Assembly: GCF_027886425.1 (NCBI RefSeq)
Contig: NZ_CP115671.1
Coordinates: forward strand, 2,852,001-2,916,000
Length of the DNA stretch: 64,000 bases
Source of the DNA: Brevundimonas vesicularis
GTDB lineage: Bacteria > Pseudomonadota > Alphaproteobacteria > Caulobacterales > Caulobacteraceae
Direction: 5' to 3'
The notes beneath the pieces were generated by a model, which worked only from the letters and a program-made list of their open reading frames with translations, was not told the DNA's origin and ran no database searches. The position numbers and the translations under genes were made by a program. This document shows positions 15,875 to 23,758 of this stretch, piece after piece. Positions within the stretch are counted from its first letter, which is position 1. Each line of letters starts with the position of its first letter.

Positions 15875-16087
15875 ATGGCTACCGGCACTGTCAAATGGTT
15901 CAACCCGACCAAGGGTTACGGCTTCATCCAACCCGACGACGGCGGCAAGGACGTCTTCGTCCACATCTCGGCCGTCGAAGGCGCTGGCCTGCGCGGCTTG
16001 GATGAAAACCAGAAGGTTTCCTACGAGCTGGAACGCGACAAGCGTTCGGGCAAGGAATCGGCTGGCCAGCTGCAAACTATCGGCTGA
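15875..16087 (+). CDS. Cold-shock protein, CspA family
   Basis: A 70-residue single cold-shock domain that binds single-stranded nucleic acid and melts mRNA structure. RNP1 is KGYGFIQ and RNP2 is VFVHISA; both are complete. GGAGG ends seven bases before ATG 15875, a strong ribosome-binding site. A 238-base gap precedes the gene, which fits the long regulated leaders of cold-shock genes, and a perfect terminator follows. Whether it is cold-inducible or constitutive cannot be told from sequence. Confidence 0.96.
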   Translation: MATGTVKWFNPTKGYGFIQPDDGGKDVFVHISAVEGAGLRGLDENQKVSYELERDKRSGKESAGQLQTIG

Positions 16088-16112
16088 TTTCAGCGTCACA
16101 GCTGAACTGGCG

Positions 16113-16141
16113 ACGGCGGCTCCTCACGGAGCCGCCGTTTT
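16113..16141 (+). terminator. Intrinsic terminator of the cold-shock gene
   Basis: ACGGCGGCTCC (16113-16123), loop TCAC, GGAGCCGCCGT (16128-16138), then TTT: an 11-bp perfect GC-rich stem with a short T run, 25 bases after the stop codon. Confidence 0.9.
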
Positions 16142-16221
16142 CAATTGATCTGCGGCTGGATGCTAAAAGCGGATGATCCGAACGTGTCAGGGGCGATTAG
16201 CGAAACCGAGGCGCAACCGCT

Positions 16222-16584
16222 TTAGGGGTGGCCTTTTAGCCGTTCTGCCGCAGCCTGCATCCGAGCATTCGCTTCCCGCCCCATCTCTCGACATTCCGCC
16301 GCAGTTTTTTCAGGGCGGCTAGGGTCTGCGAGACCTTGCTCATACCCCTGCCTAAAACTCGAGACGAGCCAAGTCGGCACCCCTGGAGGTGCCTGATCGG
16401 AGGTGAGGCCATCCAACCGCGCCTTGGCACCGACTGGTAGGTGAGCGGCGCACGTGCCGGCGTATCTTCCCCAACCCATGAATGCGGCGACTGCTTCGGC
16501 GGTTTCAGGGTTCGCGGGAGTGATGATCGGGGGTCCTGCATTCTGTCCCATAAGGCCGGCACTTAGAAATGCGGCAATAATCAT
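16222..16584 (-). CDS. Secreted small hypothetical protein
   Basis: A 120-residue protein starting with a short signal-like segment (IIAAFLSAGLMGQNAG). Two Cys in the mature part (GTCAAHLP and AAECREMG) could form a disulfide in the periplasm. The C-terminal third is helical and charged. ATG at 16584 is chosen because GGGGAG lies four bases upstream and it starts the hydrophobic segment. No family is recognised. The surrounding 100-odd bases on each side look non-coding and have lower GC than the rest of the window. Confidence 0.6.
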   Translation of the reverse strand: MIIAAFLSAGLMGQNAGPPIITPANPETAEAVAAFMGWGRYAGTCAAHLPVGAKARLDGLTSDQAPPGVPTWLVSSFRQGYEQGLADPSRPEKTAAECREMGREANARMQAAAERLKGHP

Positions 16585-16746
16585 CTTTCTCCCCGTACCG
16601 AGCAGAGGGTGGCGGCGGACACCCCGCATGATCCTTACACACTACTAGCTCGTTGGGGAGAGTCGTAACGACGATCACCCGAATAACCGCAACAGGTCGA
16701 AGCGAGAAACTGCTTCAACTCTGTCATTGCAGCCCAGCAAACTGTC

Positions 16747-17301
16747 TCACGCCTTTGTCTTGTCGATCCAGGCGGCGAAGGCGTCGGTGAAGCTTTTCAG
16801 GAAGGTCTTGGTGTCGTCCTTCTTCAACTTGCCGTTCTCGTCCAAGAGGTCGGCGACATTGCCGATATAGGCCTCGGGCTGCTGCATCGTCGGCATGTTC
16901 AGGAACACCAGCGGCTGGCGCAGGTGGTGGTTGGCGCCGAACGCCGCGACGGCGCCGGGCGAGACGCTGACGATGGCGGCGGGCTTGCCCTGCCAGATGC
17001 TGTGGCCATAGGGACGCGAACCGACGTCCAGGGCGTTCTTCAGCGCGCCGGGAATGGAGCGATTGTATTCGGGCGTGACGAACAGCACCGCCGCGGTCGT
17101 CGCCACCTCCTCGCGGAACCGCTCCCAGGCCGGCGGCGGGTTGTCGGTCTCCAGGTCCGGGTCATAGAGCGGCAGGTCGCCGATCTCGACCGGCTCGATC
17201 TCCAGCCCCGGCTCAGCCAGCGCCTTCAGCTCCATGCCGATGGCGCGCGAATAGGAGCCTTTGCGCAGGCTGCCGACGATCAGGGCGACGCGGACGGTCA
17301 T
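16747..17301 (-). CDS. NADPH-dependent FMN reductase (quinone/chromate reductase-like)
   Basis: A 184-residue flavodoxin-fold enzyme. GSLRKGSYSRAIG (10-22) is the phosphate-binding loop for FMN. PEYNRSIPGALKNALD (about 77-92) and KPAAIVSVSPGAVAA are standard blocks of the ArsH/ChrR/azoreductase group. Members transfer electrons from NADPH to quinones, azo dyes or chromate and often act in oxidative defence. Length is typical. It is separated from the M16 protease gene by 65 bases and read in the same direction. The physiological acceptor is not known. Confidence 0.9.
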   Translation of the reverse strand: MTVRVALIVGSLRKGSYSRAIGMELKALAEPGLEIEPVEIGDLPLYDPDLETDNPPPAWERFREEVATTAAVLFVTPEYNRSIPGALKNALDVGSRPYGHSIWQGKPAAIVSVSPGAVAAFGANHHLRQPLVFLNMPTMQQPEAYIGNVADLLDENGKLKKDDTKTFLKSFTDAFAAWIDKTKA

Positions 17302-17366
17302 GGAAGGTCTCCGGGCTGGACGGGTTCAAGCGCCAGCATAACCGATCCGCGCCCCGGCGCGTTCCC

Positions 17367-18635
17367 TCAGCCCGCGAACAGGGCCGCCGCGAAGGCTTCG
17401 CCCGCCGGTGCGGCCGACTTCGGGCCCAGGACGGCGCTGGCCGCTTGGCCCGAGGCAAGCACCCGGCCGCCGACCGCGCGCACATCCTCGATCGTCTGGG
17501 CTTCCAGTTGCTCGGTCATCGACAGGCTGGAGCGCGGGGCGCCGAAGACCAGGGTCTGGGCGGCGTTGCGCCCCGCGCGGCTCATCGGATTTTCGTCGGA
17601 CATCCACAGGCCGGCCTTCATCACCGCCTTGGCGCGCGACAACTCCTTTTCGGTCGGCCCGTTCTCGGCCAGGGCCCGCACCTCGGCCGCCGAGACCTCG
17701 GCCAGTTCTTTCGCCCGATCCGCCGCCGCCCCGGCGTAGATGCCCAAGACGCCCGTATCCTCATACGGCTCCTGATAAGCGTCGATGGCGTAGGCCAGGC
17801 CCCGCTCCTCGCGCGCGCTCTGGAACAGGCGCGAGGCCATGCCCCCGCCCAGAATCTCGCCGAACAGCCGCATGGCCGAAAGCGCCGGATCGGTCGCCGA
17901 AAGCGCCGGCAGTTGGAACACCAGATTGGCCTGTTCGATCTTGCGCGTCAGCTTGGCATGGCCGCCGACGAAGGCGGCCGGCGCGGGCGCGTCAGCCGGC
18001 GTCGCGACCGCATCGCCGAACCACCGCTCGGCCAGGGCAAGCAGTTCGGTCTCGTCCACCGCGCCTGAGACCGACACCACCATCCGGTCGGGCGAATACA
18101 GCCGCGCGCGCCACGCCTCGACCGACGCCTTGTCGGCCGGCTTAAGGCTGGCGACAGAGCCCAAGATGGGGCGACCCAGCGGTTGCTTGGCGAAGGCGCG
18201 CGTCTGCACCATCTCGAACACATGGTCGTCGGGCGTATCGAAGGCCTCGGCGATCTCCTGGGCCACCACGTCCTTTTCGCGCTCGATCTCGGCAGGATCG
18301 AGCGTCGGGCGGAACACCAGGTCCGACAGCACCTGCATGGCCAGCGGCAGCGAGCCGTCCAGCCCCCGCACCTCGAAACTGGTCCGCTCATAGCCGGTGG
18401 AGGCGTTGATGGTGCCGCCCTCGGCCTCGATCCGTTCGACGATTTCGCGCGCGGCCATGTCGCCGGCGCCTTTGAACACCAGATGCTCCAGCAGGTGCGA
18501 CCAGCCGGAGCGATCCAGCGGCTCCCACCGCGCCCCGCCCTTGACGGTGACGACGACGGCCAAGGTCTTCAGCCCCGGCATCGGATCGCAGATGACGCGA
18601 ACGCCGTTGGACAGGGTGTGAAGCGTAGCGGTCAG
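17367..18635 (-). CDS. M16-family zinc metalloprotease (processing-peptidase-like)
   Basis: The protein has about 422 residues with the inverted zinc motif HLLEH (in SHLLEHLVFKG) and the distal Glu in the following helix, as in insulinase/mitochondrial processing peptidase beta relatives. The second half, with GGGMASRLFQSAREERGLAY, is the structural domain. The start is uncertain: the conserved N terminus (ATLHTLSNGVRVICD) begins just after a CTG at 18635, and the nearest in-frame ATG would lie inside surf1. AGGAAA lies upstream of the CTG. The gene is last in the cytochrome oxidase transcription unit, five bases from surf1. Its substrate is unknown. Confidence 0.88.
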   Translation of the reverse strand: MTATLHTLSNGVRVICDPMPGLKTLAVVVTVKGGARWEPLDRSGWSHLLEHLVFKGAGDMAAREIVERIEAEGGTINASTGYERTSFEVRGLDGSLPLAMQVLSDLVFRPTLDPAEIEREKDVVAQEIAEAFDTPDDHVFEMVQTRAFAKQPLGRPILGSVASLKPADKASVEAWRARLYSPDRMVVSVSGAVDETELLALAERWFGDAVATPADAPAPAAFVGGHAKLTRKIEQANLVFQLPALSATDPALSAMRLFGEILGGGMASRLFQSAREERGLAYAIDAYQEPYEDTGVLGIYAGAAADRAKELAEVSAAEVRALAENGPTEKELSRAKAVMKAGLWMSDENPMSRAGRNAAQTLVFGAPRSSLSMTEQLEAQTIEDVRAVGGRVLASGQAASAVLGPKSAAPAGEAFAAALFAG

Positions 18636-18639
18636 GACC

Positions 18640-19380
18640 CTAATCTTTCCTATCGCCGCGCACGCGATGCGCGGCGGCTTGAGAACCGTCTTTCTTGGTG
18701 CGACGGCGAAGCAGGGCCACATAGAAACCCGCAAGCGCGATCGCCAGTCCGAACCACGTCAGGGCGTATCCGAAATGGTTGTTGGAAAAGGCCGCAGGCG
18801 GCGCTGAAGGCCTCAGCGCCGGGAACTCGGGATTGACGGCGGTGATGGCGAACACGGCCTCGGGTCGCACCGGCCCGGAGACGTTCAGCGCCTTGGCCAT
18901 CGCCGCCGTGTCACGGGCGTAGAAGCGGCCGTCGCGCGGCGCGGGGCTCATGGCGCCGGGCTTGTCGAACGTTCGGAACTCCCCGACCATCACCAGCGGC
19001 AGGGTGGTTTCGACCACGCGCGGACGCGCCGTCACGCCGTCGCCGACAAAGCCGCGATCGACCAGCAGGGTGAAATCCGCCCCCGCCGGCTTGCACGCCG
19101 AGATCAGCCGCACCCCGGCCTCGCCGTCATGAATGCTCTGAAGCTCGACAAAGGGCGCGCTGGCCAGGCCCGGACAGACGATCAACGCCTTCCTGAACTC
19201 CAGATTCCCTTCCGCCAGCACCTGCTCCAGCGGCGCGGGCGGTTTCGCCGCCGCCGCATCGGCCGCCGCGATCAGCCCTTCCTTCCACTCCAGCCGCTCG
19301 ACCTGCCACACGCCCAGCCCGATCAGCAGGATCAGGCCCAGCACCGTCAGCACGGTCAGGATCCAGGGAAAACGCTTCAT
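18640..19380 (-). CDS. surf1: SURF1 family cytochrome oxidase assembly protein
   Basis: A 246-residue protein with an N-terminal membrane helix (WILTVLTVLGLILLIGLGVWQ) followed by the diagnostic QVERLEWKEGLI. A second helix lies near the C terminus (HFGYALTWFGLAIALAGFYVALL), so the middle faces the periplasm. SURF1 helps insert haem a into subunit I of aa3 oxidase. ATG at 19380 overlaps the DUF983 stop as ATGA. The order ctaE-DUF983-surf1 is usual in Alphaproteobacteria. Confidence 0.93.
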   Translation of the reverse strand: MKRFPWILTVLTVLGLILLIGLGVWQVERLEWKEGLIAAADAAAAKPPAPLEQVLAEGNLEFRKALIVCPGLASAPFVELQSIHDGEAGVRLISACKPAGADFTLLVDRGFVGDGVTARPRVVETTLPLVMVGEFRTFDKPGAMSPAPRDGRFYARDTAAMAKALNVSGPVRPEAVFAITAVNPEFPALRPSAPPAAFSNNHFGYALTWFGLAIALAGFYVALLRRRTKKDGSQAAAHRVRGDRKD

Positions 19381-19778
19381 CGCTGGTTCCGATATTGCAG
19401 CCCGATCATCAGTCCCCGCCCCGGCCGCATCAGGGCCAGCGACAGGGCGACCACCAGCGGCAGCCAGACGACCAGATGCACCCACATGGGCGGATGGTAT
19501 TTGATTTCGACGAACAGGGCCGAGAAGCCGACGATCAATCCGGCGATCTGCATGATGAAGCTGGCGGGGCCGTCGCCCGTCTGGATGATGGAATAGTCCA
19601 GACCGCAGGCCGTGCAGCCGGGCGCCACCTTCAGAAAGCCCGCGAACAGCGCGCCCTGGCCACACCGGGGACACCGCCCCCGCAGCGCCCACCGCACCGG
19701 CGTGTCGGAAACGACGACGGCGCGGGACGATGGCTCGTCCCGCGCCGCTGCGATGTCTTCAGGGCCGTCTTGGATCAA
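19377..19778 (-). CDS. DUF983 small membrane zinc-ribbon protein
   Basis: About 133 residues. Two CxxC pairs, CPRCGQG and CTACGLD, make a zinc-ribbon or redox site, and two hydrophobic helices follow. The family accompanies cytochrome c oxidase subunit III in Alphaproteobacteria and is thought to aid assembly, perhaps of copper. I place the start at TTG 19778, which overlaps the ctaE stop (TTGA). The stop overlaps the surf1 start, so three genes are chained by overlaps. Confidence 0.85.
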   Translation of the reverse strand: MIQDGPEDIAAARDEPSSRAVVVSDTPVRWALRGRCPRCGQGALFAGFLKVAPGCTACGLDYSIIQTGDGPASFIMQIAGLIVGFSALFVEIKYHPPMWVHLVVWLPLVVALSLALMRPGRGLMIGLQYRNQR

Positions 19779-20683
19779 CCGAAAACGACATAGACGAAGG
19801 CGAACAGGAACAGCCACACCACGTCCACGAAGTGCCAGTACCAAGCCGCCGCCTCGAAGCCGAAATGCTTCTGCGGGGTGAAGTCGCCCTTCAGCAGGCG
19901 GATCAGGCAGACCGCCAGGAAAATGGTGCCGATCAGGACGTGGAAGCCGTGGAAGCCCGTCGCCATGAAGAAGATCGAGCCGTACAGGCCCGAGTTCACG
20001 GCCTCTTCGTTGAAGAACAGCTTCTCGTGCAGGATGTGGTTGTACTCATAGGCCTGGACGCAGGTGAACAGCACGCCCAGGGCCACGGTGATGATCAGGG
20101 CGATCTTGGCGCCCTTGCGGTCGCCGACCTGGATCGCGTGGTGGGCCCAGGTGACGGTGCAGCCCGAGAGCAGCAGGGTCACTGTGTTCAGCAGCGGCAG
20201 CTGCCACGGCGACAGGACCTCGACGCCCTTCGGCGGCCAGGTCGACCAGGCCTTGGCGGTGTCGGCCCAGGTGCCGACTTCCGGCGTCAGCGCCCGCGAT
20301 TCATGGAACAGGGCCATGTCGAAGAACATCCAGAAGAAGGCGACGAAGAACATCACCTCCGATGCGATGAACAGGATCATGCCGTAGCGCAGGCCCAGCG
20401 ACACGACCGGCGTATGGTCGCCCGCCTTGGATTCCTTGATGACATCCGCCCACCAGCAGAAGGCCGAGATCAGCACGCCGGCCAGACCGGCGAAGAAGAC
20501 GCCCGGCTTGCCTTCGGCCAGGAAGTTGGCGGCGATCGGGCCGCCGTCCGCCGGCGCCAGGCCCTTCATCCAGATCACCGCGCCGATGAACATGATGGTC
20601 GCAGCGACCGATGACACCAGAGGCCAGGGGCTAGGCGCCACCAGGTGGTAGTCGTGCTGCGGAGTGGCGTGGGCGTCAGCCAT
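19775..20683 (-). CDS. ctaE: Cytochrome c oxidase subunit III
   Basis: A 302-residue protein with seven predicted helices. HDYHLVAPSPWPL at the start, RYGMILFIASEVMFFVAFFWMFF and the C-terminal HFGFEAAAWYWHFVDVVWLFLF are subunit III signatures. The membrane Glu of SEVMFF is intact. It supports proton uptake and stability of aa3 oxidase. It is separated from ctaCDBG by a NUDIX gene and an unknown gene. The 114-base gap before it may carry its own promoter. Confidence 0.97.
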   Translation of the reverse strand: MADAHATPQHDYHLVAPSPWPLVSSVAATIMFIGAVIWMKGLAPADGGPIAANFLAEGKPGVFFAGLAGVLISAFCWWADVIKESKAGDHTPVVSLGLRYGMILFIASEVMFFVAFFWMFFDMALFHESRALTPEVGTWADTAKAWSTWPPKGVEVLSPWQLPLLNTVTLLLSGCTVTWAHHAIQVGDRKGAKIALIITVALGVLFTCVQAYEYNHILHEKLFFNEEAVNSGLYGSIFFMATGFHGFHVLIGTIFLAVCLIRLLKGDFTPQKHFGFEAAAWYWHFVDVVWLFLFAFVYVVFG

Positions 20684-20797
20684 GAATCGCGTCTCTTCGT
20701 CGGCCAGAGTCGGTTGTTATAGCGGCTATAGCGTTCGATTTTCCCCGACGCCAGAGCCACGCCGTCTTTCCGCCTTGTTCGGGCATGCGGACGGGGC

Positions 20798-21511
20798 TCA
20801 GCTCTTGCGGGCCATTGGATCGGCGGGGTCGTCCGGGCTGTCGCCCAATGCGCCGCCCATGCCCATTCCGCCTCCCCCCATGCCCGCGCCCATCGCTGCG
20901 CCCATGCCGCCCCCGCCCTCGCCACGGCCGCCCGTTGCGCCGGCCCCGGCGCCGCGGCCTCCGGTCGAGGACGGGCGCGTCGGGCCTTGCAAGGGCATGT
21001 CCGGTCCGGTCGGCACGGGCGCCAAGTCCAGCGCCTGACGGATGAAGTCGCGCAGCGAAACGACCAAATCATGCGTCCGCACCGGCCGCCCGGCGACCAG
21101 TTCACGCGCCGCCTGTTGCGCCAGTCTCACCTGGTCCTCGGTGCCCAGCAGGATGATATCCGCAAGACTGGCCTCGACCGCGTCGCGGATACGCCGGGTC
21201 CGGTCCGACCCCGCCGTCGCCTCGGCGCTGAGATCCAGTCCCGCCTCGCCTTGCGAGACGTTGCGGCGGCTCAGGTCGCGCTTGTGCGTCGGATCGACGG
21301 TCAGGTCGCCGGTGAAAGACCCGCCCAGCACCTTATAGGCGGCGATCAGGGTCTTTAGCCGTTCGTTGATCTGGCGGTTCATCCGCTCGCGCCGCTGCTG
21401 GATAGTGAACATCATCACCAGCCGGATGCCCATGCCGATCAGCGTCACGAGCGCCAGCCCGACCAGGGTCAGCAACAGACTGTGCCAGTTGGTGAAATCC
21501 AGACCGCGCAA
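20798..21511 (-). CDS. Conserved membrane-anchored protein of unknown function with Gly/Met-rich tail
   Basis: The 237-residue protein has one N-terminal membrane helix (LLLTLVGLALVTLIGMGIRLVM). A cytosolic domain of about 130 residues follows, with FTIQQRRERMNRQINERLK, SDRTRRIRDAVEASLADIILLGTEDQV and VRTHDLVVSLRDFIRQAL; I know this as an uncharacterised conserved block, not a named enzyme. The last 50 residues are nearly all Gly, Met and Ala (GGGGMGAAMGAGMGGGGMGMG). A Met-rich tail next to a copper oxidase operon raises metal binding as an idea only. It lies between the NUDIX gene and ctaE on the same strand. Confidence 0.8.
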   Translation of the reverse strand: MRGLDFTNWHSLLLTLVGLALVTLIGMGIRLVMMFTIQQRRERMNRQINERLKTLIAAYKVLGGSFTGDLTVDPTHKRDLSRRNVSQGEAGLDLSAEATAGSDRTRRIRDAVEASLADIILLGTEDQVRLAQQAARELVAGRPVRTHDLVVSLRDFIRQALDLAPVPTGPDMPLQGPTRPSSTGGRGAGAGATGGRGEGGGGMGAAMGAGMGGGGMGMGGALGDSPDDPADPMARKS

Positions 21512-21583
21512 ATTCCGTCTCCGTCTGGCGTGCAGCGTGCACCTGTAGGTGAAACGCGCGCAGACGCGAACGGCGCCGCGTGA

Positions 21584-22000
21584 TCAGCCGTTCATCGCCG
21601 CGAACGCCTTCGCCGAAAAGGCCGACAGCGGCTGGGGAAGGTCGTCCAACGCGAACCAGCCGATGTCCGACAGCTTGTCTGGCTCGGTCAGAGACGGCTC
21701 GCCGGTGAAGTCGCGGGTGACATAGATCAGCGACACCCAGTGCTGGCCGTCGGCCGGAATGATCTCTTCGGCCAGGCACAGAAAGTCGACAGCGCCGATC
21801 TTCAGCCCGCTCTCCTCCTCGGCCTCGCGCCGCGCGGCGTCGATGGAGCGCTCCATCAGGTCGACCTTGCCGCCGACGATGTTCCAGAACCCGGCCTCGG
21901 GCGCCTTCAGCCGCTTGCACAGCAAGACCCGCCCGTCGGCGCGCTGGATCACCAGCCCGCAGCCGACGCCGGGAAAGTCCACCCCCGGCTTCATGCTCAC
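21584..22000 (-). CDS. NUDIX hydrolase
   Basis: A 138-residue pyrophosphohydrolase with a perfect NUDIX box from about residue 43: G-x5-E-x7-REAEEESGL, with all metal-binding Glu residues. The opening PGVGCGLVIQRADGRVLLCKR is typical of ADP-ribose or nucleotide-sugar NUDIX enzymes. The start is GTG at 22000, overlapping the ctaG stop as GTGA; ATG at 21994 is possible. Translational coupling to ctaG places a housekeeping-type enzyme inside the oxidase operon, which I do not know as a standard arrangement. Confidence 0.9.
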   Translation of the reverse strand: MSMKPGVDFPGVGCGLVIQRADGRVLLCKRLKAPEAGFWNIVGGKVDLMERSIDAARREAEEESGLKIGAVDFLCLAEEIIPADGQHWVSLIYVTRDFTGEPSLTEPDKLSDIGWFALDDLPQPLSAFSAKAFAAMNG

Positions 22001-22533
22001 GCCTTCGGCGCGTCCACGGACGGATAGAAGGTGTAGCTCAGGGTGATGTCGCGCGCGCCCTTGGCCTCACGGTCCGTGGCCAGTTCGGGGGCGATGAAAT
22101 ACTGGACCGGGAATTGGCGCGTCTCGCCCGCCGCCAGCGTCTGGTCGGTGAAACAGAAGCATTGCAGCTTCTGGAAATACGGCCCCGTCTGCTCCGGCGA
22201 GACATTGTAGCTGGCGCGCACCTGGATCGGCTTGTCCGAGGTGTTGGTCACGTCGAAATAGGCCAGGCCCGTCTCGCCGATCCGCACCCGCTGGGTCGAC
22301 TGCTCGGCGCGGAAGGTCATCGGCACGCCGCGCACATTGGTGTCGAACCGCACCAGCACCGTCTCGTCCAGCACGGTGTCGGAGGCCTTGTCGGCCTTCA
22401 TCGTCGTGCCGCCGAAGCCCGTGACCTGGCAGAACATCCGATAGAGCGGCACAGCCGCAAACGCCGCCCCGGTCATGCCCATCACGCCGAAGACGCAGAT
22501 GATGGCGATCAGATTCTTGCGGCCCGCCTTCAT
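21997..22533 (-). CDS. ctaG: Cytochrome c oxidase assembly protein CtaG/Cox11
   Basis: A 178-residue inner-membrane protein with one N-terminal helix and a periplasmic immunoglobulin-like domain. PLYRMFCQVTGFGG carries one conserved Cys, and QKLQCFCFTDQ has the Cys-Phe-Cys copper site that delivers Cu to the CuB centre of subunit I. Length and motifs are complete. ATG overlaps the stop of the upstream 56-residue protein (ATGA), and its own stop overlaps the NUDIX start. Confidence 0.96.
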   Translation of the reverse strand: MKAGRKNLIAIICVFGVMGMTGAAFAAVPLYRMFCQVTGFGGTTMKADKASDTVLDETVLVRFDTNVRGVPMTFRAEQSTQRVRIGETGLAYFDVTNTSDKPIQVRASYNVSPEQTGPYFQKLQCFCFTDQTLAAGETRQFPVQYFIAPELATDREAKGARDITLSYTFYPSVDAPKA

Positions 22534-22700
22534 GGCTGGGAGGTCTCCACCGCCGTCGCCAGCGCGCGCTCGGCCGCCTGATTCTGTTGCAGGCGCAGCA
22601 CCGTGGTGGCGAAGACCAGCACGATGAAGGCCACCAGCGCCGAGGCGATCCAGACGTTGCGACGCTTGCGCGCGCGAAGTTCCTCAGGCGTCAGACGCAT
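22530..22700 (-). CDS. Small single-helix membrane protein in the cytochrome oxidase operon
   Basis: A 56-residue gene between ctaB and ctaG. It opens with a basic cytosolic stretch (LTPEELRARKRRNVW), then a hydrophobic helix (IASALVAFIVLVFATTVL), then a short Gln/Ala-rich tail. ATG is four bases after the ctaB stop and the stop overlaps the ctaG ATG, so the frame fills the gap exactly. Small proteins of this type (CoxF-like) are known at this position in alphaproteobacterial operons and are thought to aid assembly. The family assignment is by place and size only. Confidence 0.8.
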   Translation of the reverse strand: MRLTPEELRARKRRNVWIASALVAFIVLVFATTVLRLQQNQAAERALATAVETSQP

Positions 22701-22704
22701 GGTT

Positions 22705-23685
22705 TTACGCTCCCAGACCGGACAGGGCCTCGACCAGCAGCGCCGAAAACAGCGCCATCAGATAGAGGATGGAAAAGGCGAACAGGTCCCGCGCCGGTTT
22801 GGCCTGGACCTTGACGTCATACAATGCGGCCTCGCGTCCCACGGCCTCGGCCTTGTCCGGCTCGTCGCCGGCGCGCGAGCGATAAAGGCGCACCGCCAGG
22901 CCGAGGAAGCCCAGGCCGCCCGCGACCGACACGACCAGATAGATGATCCCGCCCAGGCCCGCGAAGGCTGGGGCGATCGCGACCGGCACGAAGACCAGGG
23001 TGTAGAGCAGGATCTGCAACCGCGTGGACTTGGCGCCCTTGGCCACCGGCATCATCGGAATGCCCGCCTTGGCGTAGTCGCCGGCCGAATACAGCGCCAG
23101 CGCCCAGCTGTGCGGCGGGGTCCACAGGAAGATTATGAGAAACAGCAGCCACGCCTGCCACGGCGCATGGCCCGTCGCCGCCGCCCAGCCGATCACCGGC
23201 GGAAAGGCGCCTGCCGCGCCGCCGATGACGATGTTCTGGGGCGTCCGCCGCTTCAGCAGCAGGGTGTAGAAGCCAGCATAATAGACGATGGTCATGGCCA
23301 GCAGACCGGCCGCCAGCCAGTTGGTGTTCATCCCCAGAAGCATGACCGAGAACAGGCTCAGGATGACGCCGAAGGCCATGGCGTCGTTCTTGCGCACACG
23401 CCCCGCCGCCACCGGCCGGCCGCGCGTCCGCCGCATCAGGGCGTCGGTCTCGCCTTCCAGCGCCATGTTCAGCGCCCCGGCCGCCCCCGCCCCCACGGCG
23501 ATGCACAGGATGGCGATGGCCGCGACCAGCGGATTGACCGATCCCGGCGCGACGATCAGCCCGGTCGCGGCGGTAAACACCACCAGCGACATCACGCGCG
23601 GCTTCAACAGCTGGAAGAAATCCTCCGGCTGGGCGGTCGAGATGGCGGGGCGGGTCTGAACTTCGGTCATCGGTGAGGGCCGCAT
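22705..23685 (-). CDS. ctaB: Protoheme IX farnesyltransferase (haem O synthase)
   Basis: A polytopic membrane prenyltransferase of 326 residues that converts haem B to haem O for aa3 oxidase. LLKPRVMSLVVFTAATGL begins the core. NMALEGETDALMRRTRGRPVAAGRV contains the prenyl-diphosphate Asp-rich site, and SWALALYSAGDYAKAGIPMMPV is the second conserved block. ATG at 23685 gives the longest form; ATG at 23670 is equally possible and neither has a clear ribosome-binding site. A large hairpin separates it from ctaD. Confidence 0.96.
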   Translation of the reverse strand: MRPSPMTEVQTRPAISTAQPEDFFQLLKPRVMSLVVFTAATGLIVAPGSVNPLVAAIAILCIAVGAGAAGALNMALEGETDALMRRTRGRPVAAGRVRKNDAMAFGVILSLFSVMLLGMNTNWLAAGLLAMTIVYYAGFYTLLLKRRTPQNIVIGGAAGAFPPVIGWAAATGHAPWQAWLLFLIIFLWTPPHSWALALYSAGDYAKAGIPMMPVAKGAKSTRLQILLYTLVFVPVAIAPAFAGLGGIIYLVVSVAGGLGFLGLAVRLYRSRAGDEPDKAEAVGREAALYDVKVQAKPARDLFAFSILYLMALFSALLVEALSGLGA

Positions 23686-23701
23686 AGCATACCCAAATGA
23701 A

Positions 23702-23736
23702 GAAGGCCGCCCCTTCCGACGGAAAGAGCGGCCTTC
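23702..23736 (-). terminator. Intercistronic hairpin between ctaD and ctaB
   Basis: GAAGGCCGC (23702-23710) pairs with GCGGCCTTC (23728-23736), and the inner CTTCC/GGAAA can extend it. It lies just after the ctaD stop at 23759. The T tract on the minus strand is weak (TTCATTT), so partial termination or mRNA stabilisation of ctaCD is more likely than a full stop. Confidence 0.6.
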
Positions 23737-23758
23737 GATTTCATATTGCTGGAAAGGC

